Positions 1 through 8,270 of a stretch of DNA of 64,000 nt are shown in pieces. Below the pieces are notes generated by a model. That model was not told the origin of the DNA. It saw only the letters and a program-made list of their open reading frames with translations, and did not search any database. The stretch comes from an uncultured Prevotella sp. (GTDB lineage Bacteria > Bacteroidota > Bacteroidia > Bacteroidales > Bacteroidaceae): NCBI GenBank assembly GCA_900540885.1, contig UQHJ01000003.1:1-64000 (forward strand). The letters run 5' to 3'. A program made the position numbers and the translations under genes. The stretch's first letter is position 1. Each line of letters begins with the position of its first letter.

Positions 1-125
1 AACTTGGGGGTCGATACCCCAAGTTGGCAATACTTCTATTAGTGATACTTATGTATTTGCTTGTCAAGGCATCGAGCCTTGACAAGCAAATGCCGACGCG
101 GGGACGCGTCGCCCCCAGGTGAGGG
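1..125. repeat. Right half of hairpin repeat family H (copy 1, cut by the window edge)
   Basis: Two hairpins stand in a row: one at 1-26 whose arms contain aacttggggg and its complement, and one at about 57-90 whose arms contain gcttgtcaaggc and gccttgacaagc. A GC-rich arm with gacgcggggacgcgtcgccc follows at about 92-118. The same order of hairpins and arm is found complete at 24393-24610, so this is the right half of another copy; its left half would lie before the window. Confidence 0.75.
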
Positions 126-171
126 TGCGTCGCTCCATAAAATGTTCGTTGTACCTCTTACGTATTCTTTT

Positions 172-196
172 ATTCTCCGCATAATCTGCGGAGAAT
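172..196. promoter_or_regulatory. Small perfect hairpin upstream of the Fic gene
   Basis: A 10-bp perfect stem (attctccgca / tgcggagaat) with a 5-nt loop lies about 80 nt before the Fic start. A further ctccgca follows at about 210. It could be an operator for the downstream gene or part of the repeat region to its left; the sequence does not decide. Confidence 0.3.
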
Positions 197-232
197 ATGT
201 GCGTTATACTCCGCAAATTAGGTTGAAAAGTG

Positions 233-240
233 TACATTTG
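233..240 (+). promoter_or_regulatory. Candidate -7 box for the Fic gene
   Basis: TACATTTG fits the Bacteroidota TAnnTTTG consensus and lies 35 nt before the ATG at 276. No convincing -33 TTTG is visible at the usual distance. Confidence 0.4.
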
Positions 241-275
241 CAGTATTTAAGTAGTATAATAAGAAAGATACGTGT

Positions 276-1379
276 ATGGTAAAATACATTTGGCAACAAA
301 CGCAATGGCCTCACTTTACATGGAATGGTGAGCAATTTGGTAGCCTTTTAGCAGAAGTAAATGTGCTAAGAGGTAAACTTTTGGGGCGTATTGCTCTCTT
401 TGGATTTGAGGATCAACATCTTTCGATGCTCGACTCACTGACACAAGAAATCGTTCATTCAGCCCAAATAGAAGGTGAAAATTTGAATCGTGATAGTGTA
501 CGTTCATCAATCGCCATACAGTTAGGTTTACCGCACGAAGGACTTCCTATTCCCGACCACTACACTGAGGGCGTGGTGCAGGTGATGGTAGACGCTGTAC
601 AACACTATCGTTCACCGATAACGGCTGAACGCTTATTTTCCTGGCATGGAGCCCTCTTTCCAACAGGGCGAAGTGGCCTCTATAAAATAACCGTAGCCAA
701 TTGGCGGCAAGGGGAGGAACCCATGCAAGTGGTTTCTGGCCCTATGGGACGACAGAAAGTGCATTACGAAGCACCTCGCAGTCAAGATGTGGCAGACATG
801 ATGAACGAACTCTTCCAGTGGATAGAAAATGAGAATCATGTAGATGCGGTAGTAAAAGCTGCTGTGGTACACCTTTGGTTTGTAACGATTCACCCCTTTG
901 ATGATGGTAATGGACGCCTCTGCCGTACATTAACTGAACTCATGCTTTCGCGTGCTGACAATACGTCGCAACGTTTTTATAGTCTATCGTCTGAAATATT
1001 AAATCATCGCAAAGCCTATTACGAGCAGTTGGAGCAGGCTCAGAAAGGGGAACTTGATATTACGCCGTGGATAGAATGGTTCTTACACACTTTAAAGTCA
1101 GCTATAGAAGAGGCCTTGGCTAAGACCGAACGTGTAGTGCGAAAAATGAGATTTTGGAATCAGCATAGTACTTTATCGTTGAATGATCGCCAGCGCAAAG
1201 TGCTCAATCTTCTTCTTGACGGATTTGAGGGAAAGCTCAACTCCTCCAAATGGTATAAAATCAATCATTGTTCGCAAGATACAGCTAATCGCGACATCAA
1301 CGACCTTATAGCCAAGCACCTACTCCGTTCCACTCAAAAGGGCGGTAGAAGCACCAATTACGAATTGGTGGAGAAGTAA
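276..1379 (+). CDS. Fic family protein (AMP transferase) with N-terminal DUF4172 and C-terminal winged helix
   Basis: A 367-residue Fic protein expected to transfer AMP (or another nucleotide group) from a nucleotide to hydroxyl side chains of target proteins in the cytoplasm. The catalytic loop HPFDDGNGR is complete at residues 206-214. The N-terminal part resembles DUF4172. At residues 62-67 (SAQIEG) it carries the S/T-x-x-x-E-G/N motif of the autoinhibitory helix, so the enzyme should be restrained by its own N-terminus (class II Fic). The C-terminal 65 residues (about 300-367) look like a winged helix, suggesting DNA binding or autoregulation. No separate antitoxin gene is next to it. It converges with the large adhesin gene across a shared terminator. 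The fold is certain; the target protein is unknown. Confidence 0.92.
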   Translation: MVKYIWQQTQWPHFTWNGEQFGSLLAEVNVLRGKLLGRIALFGFEDQHLSMLDSLTQEIVHSAQIEGENLNRDSVRSSIAIQLGLPHEGLPIPDHYTEGVVQVMVDAVQHYRSPITAERLFSWHGALFPTGRSGLYKITVANWRQGEEPMQVVSGPMGRQKVHYEAPRSQDVADMMNELFQWIENENHVDAVVKAAVVHLWFVTIHPFDDGNGRLCRTLTELMLSRADNTSQRFYSLSSEILNHRKAYYEQLEQAQKGELDITPWIEWFLHTLKSAIEEALAKTERVVRKMRFWNQHSTLSLNDRQRKVLNLLLDGFEGKLNSSKWYKINHCSQDTANRDINDLIAKHLLRSTQKGGRSTNYELVEK

Positions 1380-1388
1380 TAAACACAC

Positions 1389-1436
1389 AAAAAAATCCCC
1401 TTTGTCCCACGTGAGTGGGGCAAAGGGGATTTTTTT
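1389..1436. terminator. Bidirectional intrinsic terminator between the Fic and adhesin genes
   Basis: A strong stem (atcccctttgtcccac pairing with gtggggcaaaggggat) with a GTGA loop has an A-tract on its left and a T-tract on its right, so it can end transcription from both convergent genes. Confidence 0.9.
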
Positions 1437-1458
1437 AGTTATATGCGTTTATCAATGC

Positions 1459-4400
1459 TTATTTCTGCAAGCGCTTCTTACCATTCTGAATAACGGGGCC
1501 GCGCTCGGTGCGGTCGGTGCGGATACCCTTCAGGTTGTAAATAGGCGCCTTGTCAGCGGAAGCGTCGATGGTCACATCGTTAATGCCAGTCGTCATGACA
1601 CGAACAACGTTAGAGCCAACTTCGCCATAGTCGGGATAGATAGCCTTCACTTGATATTCGTAGTAACGACCCGCATGTGTCTCAGCATCGAGGTAAGTCG
1701 TAGCATCTGTGCCGAGCGGTGTAGCGTTGATGCGTTCACCATTGCAGTAGATGTTGTAACCAGCAAAGAAGCTGGCAGGTTGAGCTGCGTCGAGGGCAAC
1801 CCCCTTCAATGTCTCAGCCTTGGCAGCTGCGGGTTGTGCTGCTGCATAGCGTTCAGCCGTAGCGTTGAGGTGAGCTGTAGGAGCTGCCTTCACGTTGTCA
1901 GCATAAGGCTGGAGCATAATAGAGATGTTCCAGTTGCCCTCAATGTCGTTGTCGCTCAAGGTAGTCCAAGTCGTGCCGTCGGTAGAGTAGAGGTTACCCT
2001 TACCGCCTTTGGCAGGACCAGCATCGTAGCCTAAGGGTACGGTGATGCTGTTGTGTTCAACGTAAACGACTGCACGCAACTTCTTGCTTGCGTCCACTTT
2101 GAAAGGCTTGTCAAGACGCACGGTGTTGAAGGCGTACTGACGGAGGTCGGTAGCATACTTCTCAAACACGAGGTCTTTGTCCTCATAGAGTTGAACGTAG
2201 AGTACGTCAGGCACTTGGTTGATGTAGAACTTCACTTCAGAGACGCTTAATGCGTCGTAGCCCTTGAGGTCGTCCGTGCCAAACTCAACGCCAGCGTAGT
2301 ACTGACCACCACTGGGCAGACCTGCAGCATTGTCGCAAACGCCGTTGTGCCAACGCAATTCTGTAGCGTCGCCTAAGGCGGGAACACTCCAAGTGAGTTC
2401 GTTGCCCTTGTCGCTTTGTACGACAGAGAGTGTACCTGGTTGTTGATAGCCATTGGTGTAGTTAACGTTTGCAATGGCTGGTTCGCTTAGTTCGCTGATA
2501 GCCGAACTGTTGTAGTAAGCCACAACTTGATACTTATACGTACCTGGCAAGAGGTTGTGGTCCGTATAGTTAGGCCCAGCTACAGGTTCATCGTTCAACT
2601 TCGTGCCGTCGCGATAGATGTCGTAGCCATAGATGTCGCCCAACTTGTCGGTATGAATGCTAATGGCATCGATATACTGAGCGGCGTGGCTCGTGTTGAC
2701 GCGCAATATCACGTACTTGCTCTCAGCAGGCAGCGTGAGCGCGAACTGTTGCCAAGCCTCAGTCGTCGAGAAGCGGCCACGGTTGATGAAGTCAGCCGCC
2801 TCCGTGCCGTCGTTAGAGGAGAGCACTTGTATCTCGCCATTGCCTTCGCTCGTCAAACCATTGCGTGCCATAAAGCTGAAGGCAAATGGAGCAGCGTATT
2901 TCTTACCCACGGGGATAATCAATTCAGCCTTGTCCTCAGCAGCAGCGCAGAGCGCCTTGTCACCTTGAACGGCATCGTCGGTCGTCACCTTAAAGAGACC
3001 GCCCTTGTTCGTCCAACCCATTTGTGAGAAGGCCTCGCCAACGGTTTGTTCTTCAAAGCTCTCATACGTATCGGCCACCAGCGTGGTGGGGTCGATCATC
3101 GTAACGTTCACGTCGTAGCCGTAAGAGGCTGCGCGCGCTTTCACGTCAGAGGCAACGGCGCCCTGACCTGTTTCAGTAATCGTTACGCTAACGGGCGCTG
3201 TGCGCTCAGAGACCGTACCATCGATGTAGACCGTCTCAATCTCGTAAGTGTATGTGCCCGGAGTGTTCTCAAGGTCAGCGTAAGCACGTTGAGCCAAAGG
3301 AGCATCGTTCAGTTTCGTACCATTGCGGTAGATGTTGTAGCCGCTGAGGCCCTTCACCGAACCGAGGTCGAAGTAGAAGTAACGCGTACCTGTACCCTCT
3401 TGCAAAGCAGCCACTAAGAGCGTGTAACCCTCTTGGGTATGGATAACCGACATACCACCGGCTGAGGCTGACTCACTGGGTTTGATAGGCGCATAGTTGC
3501 CCAAGCTGGTGTGCCAGAGTTGCGTGCCAGAGGTGAAGTCGTAAGCACAGAGTTCGTACTTGTTGTTATAACCCTGTTCGAAGGTGTAGATAACGCCATT
3601 GTAGTAAGCCGAACCCGCAGCGCCCCTCAGCATAGGACCCGTGCCGAGTTTCGCACCGCGCAATGAAGTGTAGATACTGGTTTCCCAGTCGCCCACCTCA
3701 AAGCCACCACGACCATTATCGAGGTTGGGAATGTAAGCAATGTGACGGCCAATCTCAGAGATAGAGATTTCGTCCGTTATCTCTTGCTTATCCATGTCGA
3801 TGACATAGAGCGTAGAACCGTTGGCCGTAGCATAGAAGTTCGTACCGTCGTAGGTGAGGTTGCGGAAACCCGTGGTCAAGTTAGAAGGCACGGCCAAGGT
3901 GAAGCTGGTGTCGAAAGTACCGTCCATGGTGTAACGGTTGATGATACCCGTTGACGAATACTTCGTTGTATAGATGTACTTGCCGTCAGAAGCAATACCC
4001 ATTTCGCCAGTGTAAGCCGCCTTAAACTGACCCACGTATTCGGGACAACCCTCAGGCGTGATGTTAGCCTGTGGTGTGAGGTCGGTGGGAAGCGTGCAAG
4101 CTTTGGCTACAGGAATGCTCCAACGGAGGTCGACGCGGTGGTTGCGTACGACGTTGGCATTGACCGTAGTAGGTGCCATTGCAGCGTCGAGGCTGATGCG
4201 TTCTACCTTTGCAGCATTGCTAACGTTTGATTCCGTACCGCCTTCGTAGGCAGAAGCTATGGTGTAGCTGTACGTGCCAGCCTCGGTGACGTCTTCTGTA
4301 TAAGAAGTAGTCGTAGAAGTACCCACCTTCTGTCCATTGCGATAAACGACGTAGCCAGTAGGTTGCGTTTCGTTGTAGTCAGCAACGGGAGCGAAGTGAG

Positions 4401-7400
4401 CAGCCACATTGAAGTTGGTGCTTTCGAAACCAACATACGATGCGGGGAACCACTCGCGGCCGTCGAGCGACATGAGGTTGCTCTTGCCGTCGATAGGCGT
4501 AGCAGCGTGCGTACCCATCGGCTTGAGGTTGGCATCGTGAGCTATGAGCAACGTGATGTAGTAAGTGCAGCCACGTTCGATCGTGACGGGCTTGTTCAAC
4601 TTAAAGTTAGAGAACTCACCATACTTAATTAAGTCGTCGCTAATACGCGTAGACTGTACGCGCTTGCCGTCCTTGTAGATGTTGACAGAGAGTGCTGTAA
4701 CGTGTTCCTTAATAAATGCTTGTACAGAGTCAATCTGCATACCACGATAAGGAGCGAGGTCGTCAGCGTCAAGGGCGATACCAGCGTAGAAGAATCCACC
4801 TTCGGTCACGCCTACAGCGTCGTCGCTCTTGCCCTCGTCGAAGCGAATCATCTTGCTCTTCGTGAGCAATGAAGAGGGGTCTTCCCACTTTAGCGTCACG
4901 TGTTTGTTGAGCGTAATGTTGGCCGTAAGGTTGTTAGGCGCAAAGTAAGGTTCGCCCACCTTCACTTGTACGTTTGCTGTATCGCTGAGCGTAGAGGCAT
5001 TGTCGCCGTAGAGTGCCTGAACGGCGTAGGCGTAAGTGCCACGCACCAACTTCGTGTCAGTAAAGGTCGTGTTAGCAGTTTCGCCCACCTTCACGTCGTT
5101 GCGATAGATAGCGTAGCCCGTAGGTTGTGCACCAGCCGCAGCTTGCCATGCGAGCGTAGCGCTTGACTCGCCCTCAGCTGTAGCTGTGAGCTGTACGGGA
5201 CGTGGGTAAGCAGAAGCCTCAGTAGCGGTGAGGTTGAGGCTGATGTCGTGATTGCCGGCCAGTGTAGGAATAGAGTTGAAAGTCAACGTTGTGCTATTCT
5301 GCTCATTCAACTGCACGCTGCGTGCGTCAAAGTCGAGTGTGATCGTTTGCTTCTCGCCCGCTTTGAGTGTACCAACCAGCGGAGAGGCCTTTACCCATGG
5401 ATCGATGTCGGCCAAGGTGTAGGCAAAGATGCGAGAAGGAGATTGTTGCAAAATACCGACCAAAGAGAGTTTGCCGTTGACCAAAGCCGTGGTGCAGTCA
5501 ATACCGACGAGGTTGTTTTCACCCGTAGAGAGTGACCCCGTCTTGTACCCCGGAATGTCGATAGCAGAGTGTTCTTCCGCTACGACACGACGATTGTTCA
5601 GGTCGTATTGTTTGATTGTTACCTTATCGACCGTGTTAAGGCCCGACGTAACGAGGTCGCTCATCCAGAGGTAAGGCCCACCAGGAGTAACATTGTCGAA
5701 GGCTGTACCGAATACGTCCATGCTCACGAGGTTGTTCAACTTATAGAAATCAAGCGTTACCTCGCCCTTGCGGTTAACACGACCTAAGGTGTTGTAATCA
5801 CCTACCCAGAACTCGTCGGTGCGGGGGTCGTGAGCGATATGTGTTACGCAGAGGTCAGGCTCAGAAGGAATGTCGATCGTGCTAACGAGGCGCTTGTTGC
5901 GCAAGTCAAGCTCGAAGATGCGGTTCTTGCGGTCAGAGCCGTAGAAGTACTTACCGTCGAAAGTAAGGTCATTTACAGCATAGTACATGCCCGGTACAGA
6001 GAACTCTTCAAGGAAGTGGCCCTCGCGGTCGTACTTAAAGAACTTGCCCAAGAAGAAGTTTGACGAAGTGTAGAAGTTTTCACCGTCAAAGGTCACGCTG
6101 CTCTGCATATCGCCCGAAGCATCGAAAGCCTGCGTCACGTCCCAACGATGTTCGGTCGTTCCGCTTTGCGGCTTTGGCGTGGGGATGAAGTTGTACTGCA
6201 AGTCGCCGTCGCCCGTATTCTCAATTGTAATGGTCTTCTGCGTCAAAGCCTCCAATGCGCTCTGTTGGTTAATGGTCTGTTCAGAGATGTTGAGCACAGG
6301 GCGTGTGAGGTTAGCCGTGAAGGTGGTACCACTGTTGGCGTCCAACTTCCATTCCGTAGTCAAGAAGTTATAACCTGCAGCTTCGGCCGTAACGGTATAA
6401 GTGCCTTCTTCCATGCGAGGCAGGCTGATATTGCCGTTGGCGTCAGATGTCTCGGTGTAAGAAGCGCCATTGTCGGCCGTCATCTTCACCACGCAGTTGG
6501 CTACGGGTTGGCCCGCATTGAGCGTCTTAATCGTAGCAGCGTGCGTAGTGGGGTTCCATATCTTCACGTCGTCAACGAACCAGTAGTTGACGTAGCGTGC
6601 ATCGTTACCCCAAGCGCGGAAACGAATCTTAAACAAGTGGTTGTTGGCCAGATACTTGTTCAAGGGGAACTCGTAAGTGCGCCAGCTGAACGAACCTATG
6701 TCGTTCTTAATGCTGTCCACCTGCGTCCAAGTGTTGCCGCCGTCGGTCGAAATCTCGGTGGCGAGCACACTATACAGTCCGCTTACGGCATACTTTAAGT
6801 TGTAGTCAAGGCGAACTTCGTAGCGTATCCACGTATTGTCGGGGTTGGGCGTATTGAGTTCGCGTGTGACAAGACTCTGTGAGTAGTCAGCCATGCTTGA
6901 GTAAGGATAGCAAGCAGAGAAGTCTACCAAGCCGTAAGCATAGTAGTCGCTCTTCCACTTATTCTCCTCGCCCGCCTTAGTGGTGGGGCGGCTCCAACGT
7001 GTAGAGTCAATGGTGTTGTCGTCAAAGTCGTCGAAGAAGGGGAGCAAGCGCACATCGGGCACTTCAACGCTGAGGGCCTCAGACATATCGCCTACCGTAT
7101 TGTCCGTCATGACGGGTTGCACGGTGTAACTATAAGTGCGATAGTCGGGCACGTTGTCGGTAGCGTAAACGGCCTTGATTAACTCCGTGTTCACCTTCTC
7201 GCCGTCACGATAGAGGTTGAAACCTGCTAAGCGAGCGTCGGTAGAGGTAGCGCGAGCGGCTACTCTCGGACGCACTTGGTTCGTGCCGATGAAGATGTCG
7301 TCGAGCATAAACATAAACGCGTCGTTCGAAACGCAGTTGATGCAGACGTATTTGGCTTCTTTCGGAATGCGGTATTCAAACAGCGTCCAGTCGAGAGGAG

Positions 7401-8061
7401 CCTCTGTATAGTCGCCCTCCTGTACGAAGGTGAAGTCAGAAGGACGTGTGCCCGTAGTAGAGTAACCTACCTTGAAGCGTTCCAGCCCCCAAGTGTCCTT
7501 ATAACTCTTGGCGCGGAAACTGATTTGGAAGTCGCTCTTGAAGTTGAGTGCGGGCGAAATGATAAAGTCATTGTTGCCGCCGTCAACGGTAAAGTCTACC
7601 AACATCTTTTTGCCCGAGAAGGGTTGAACGGCAGGGTAAGTGCCAGTAGAAGGCGATGTCTTTGACGGATTAAACACGATGTAAGCCATCTTTTGTCCCT
7701 GATTGGGGAAAGAGGCCGCCGTCCACGTGTACGTTTTGGCATTATCGGCGTCGATGTAAGTCCAACCCGTCGTACCTGGCGAGTTGATGACAAAGTCGCT
7801 ATGGCCTTCAAAGTCCTCGAATATACCGTCAGTGGCTTCAGGACTATTCCAGCGCAGCGTGACCGCCTTATTGTTAATGCTCGAAAGTTGGGGCACTACC
7901 TTGTCGAGTGCCTGCGCTTTCGCAGCATTAGCTGTAGCTGTTATCGCATACTTTTGTGCCGATGGGGGGGCAGTGGGCTGTTGAGGCTTCACCTTGCCCA
8001 CCTGCTGTGCCAACACGGGAGTGGCCAACAGGGCGAGTATGCTGAATAGAAGTTGTTTCAT
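1459..8061 (-). CDS. Giant secreted multidomain adhesin-like protein (choice-of-anchor, FN3-like and beta-propeller segments)
   Basis: A 2200-residue exported protein. A signal peptide occupies residues 1-19. A choice-of-anchor J/cleaved-adhesin-like domain follows at about 75-260 (pattern EDFEG...W...D), with a second such domain at about 335-505 and a carboxypeptidase-regulatory-like beta domain at about 510-590. Two stretches with repeated FDGENFYTSS/YDGTNFYATA strands look like beta-propellers (about 640-880 and 1300-1500). Between and after these are at least six FN3-like units with the recurring core GYxIYRNGxKV. The last 25 residues (IYNLKGIR...NGKKRLQK) resemble the short C-terminal beta motif seen on many secreted Bacteroidales proteins. 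No catalytic motif is visible. The domains recall gingipain adhesin regions. It lies downstream of the M6 protease gene on the same strand, across a 209-bp inverted repeat. Surface adhesion or matrix binding is an inference. Confidence 0.85.
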   Translation of the reverse strand: MKQLLFSILALLATPVLAQQVGKVKPQQPTAPPSAQKYAITATANAAKAQALDKVVPQLSSINNKAVTLRWNSPEATDGIFEDFEGHSDFVINSPGTTGWTYIDADNAKTYTWTAASFPNQGQKMAYIVFNPSKTSPSTGTYPAVQPFSGKKMLVDFTVDGGNNDFIISPALNFKSDFQISFRAKSYKDTWGLERFKVGYSTTGTRPSDFTFVQEGDYTEAPLDWTLFEYRIPKEAKYVCINCVSNDAFMFMLDDIFIGTNQVRPRVAARATSTDARLAGFNLYRDGEKVNTELIKAVYATDNVPDYRTYSYTVQPVMTDNTVGDMSEALSVEVPDVRLLPFFDDFDDNTIDSTRWSRPTTKAGEENKWKSDYYAYGLVDFSACYPYSSMADYSQSLVTRELNTPNPDNTWIRYEVRLDYNLKYAVSGLYSVLATEISTDGGNTWTQVDSIKNDIGSFSWRTYEFPLNKYLANNHLFKIRFRAWGNDARYVNYWFVDDVKIWNPTTHAATIKTLNAGQPVANCVVKMTADNGASYTETSDANGNISLPRMEEGTYTVTAEAAGYNFLTTEWKLDANSGTTFTANLTRPVLNISEQTINQQSALEALTQKTITIENTGDGDLQYNFIPTPKPQSGTTEHRWDVTQAFDASGDMQSSVTFDGENFYTSSNFFLGKFFKYDREGHFLEEFSVPGMYYAVNDLTFDGKYFYGSDRKNRIFELDLRNKRLVSTIDIPSEPDLCVTHIAHDPRTDEFWVGDYNTLGRVNRKGEVTLDFYKLNNLVSMDVFGTAFDNVTPGGPYLWMSDLVTSGLNTVDKVTIKQYDLNNRRVVAEEHSAIDIPGYKTGSLSTGENNLVGIDCTTALVNGKLSLVGILQQSPSRIFAYTLADIDPWVKASPLVGTLKAGEKQTITLDFDARSVQLNEQNSTTLTFNSIPTLAGNHDISLNLTATEASAYPRPVQLTATAEGESSATLAWQAAAGAQPTGYAIYRNDVKVGETANTTFTDTKLVRGTYAYAVQALYGDNASTLSDTANVQVKVGEPYFAPNNLTANITLNKHVTLKWEDPSSLLTKSKMIRFDEGKSDDAVGVTEGGFFYAGIALDADDLAPYRGMQIDSVQAFIKEHVTALSVNIYKDGKRVQSTRISDDLIKYGEFSNFKLNKPVTIERGCTYYITLLIAHDANLKPMGTHAATPIDGKSNLMSLDGREWFPASYVGFESTNFNVAAHFAPVADYNETQPTGYVVYRNGQKVGTSTTTSYTEDVTEAGTYSYTIASAYEGGTESNVSNAAKVERISLDAAMAPTTVNANVVRNHRVDLRWSIPVAKACTLPTDLTPQANITPEGCPEYVGQFKAAYTGEMGIASDGKYIYTTKYSSTGIINRYTMDGTFDTSFTLAVPSNLTTGFRNLTYDGTNFYATANGSTLYVIDMDKQEITDEISISEIGRHIAYIPNLDNGRGGFEVGDWETSIYTSLRGAKLGTGPMLRGAAGSAYYNGVIYTFEQGYNNKYELCAYDFTSGTQLWHTSLGNYAPIKPSESASAGGMSVIHTQEGYTLLVAALQEGTGTRYFYFDLGSVKGLSGYNIYRNGTKLNDAPLAQRAYADLENTPGTYTYEIETVYIDGTVSERTAPVSVTITETGQGAVASDVKARAASYGYDVNVTMIDPTTLVADTYESFEEQTVGEAFSQMGWTNKGGLFKVTTDDAVQGDKALCAAAEDKAELIIPVGKKYAAPFAFSFMARNGLTSEGNGEIQVLSSNDGTEAADFINRGRFSTTEAWQQFALTLPAESKYVILRVNTSHAAQYIDAISIHTDKLGDIYGYDIYRDGTKLNDEPVAGPNYTDHNLLPGTYKYQVVAYYNSSAISELSEPAIANVNYTNGYQQPGTLSVVQSDKGNELTWSVPALGDATELRWHNGVCDNAAGLPSGGQYYAGVEFGTDDLKGYDALSVSEVKFYINQVPDVLYVQLYEDKDLVFEKYATDLRQYAFNTVRLDKPFKVDASKKLRAVVYVEHNSITVPLGYDAGPAKGGKGNLYSTDGTTWTTLSDNDIEGNWNISIMLQPYADNVKAAPTAHLNATAERYAAAQPAAAKAETLKGVALDAAQPASFFAGYNIYCNGERINATPLGTDATTYLDAETHAGRYYEYQVKAIYPDYGEVGSNVVRVMTTGINDVTIDASADKAPIYNLKGIRTDRTERGPVIQNGKKRLQK

Positions 8062-8087
8062 TCTTTTCTTTTATATTGGTTGTTTTT

Positions 8088-8263
8088 GGGTTGACAAGTT
8101 AACGAGTAAACAAGTTGACGGGTAAGTTTGTTTTTTTTGTTGACAGAGGTTAACGAGTAAACAAGTTGACGGGTAAGTTTGTCTTTATTATATAAGGAAA
8201 CTTACCTGTTAACTCGTCAACTCGTTAACTCGTCAACTTGTTAACTCGTCAACTCGTCAACCC
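8088..8263. repeat. Intergenic inverted repeat, family A (copy A1)
   Basis: The left arm is built from gttgac/gttaac words and contains the unit beginning gttaacgagtaaacaagttg twice (about 8098 and 8149). The right arm, about 8200-8263, is the reverse complement (aactcgtcaacttgttaac). The arms could form a long hairpin in RNA read from either side. The same words recur at 14848, 19666, 46752, 53767 and 59814. Confidence 0.85.
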
Positions 8264-8270
8264 AAGAACT

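Noticed and set aside
61..282. 73-residue frame before the Fic gene
   Set aside because: It reads through the H repeat arm and the promoter region; no family and no start signal.
1402..7411. Long plus-strand open frames opposite the adhesin gene (e.g. 1402-2034, 2527-3027, 6148-6798)
   Set aside because: They lie antisense to a clearly coding 2200-residue gene with signal peptide and domains, have no start context or recognisable domain, and reflect codon use of the real frame.
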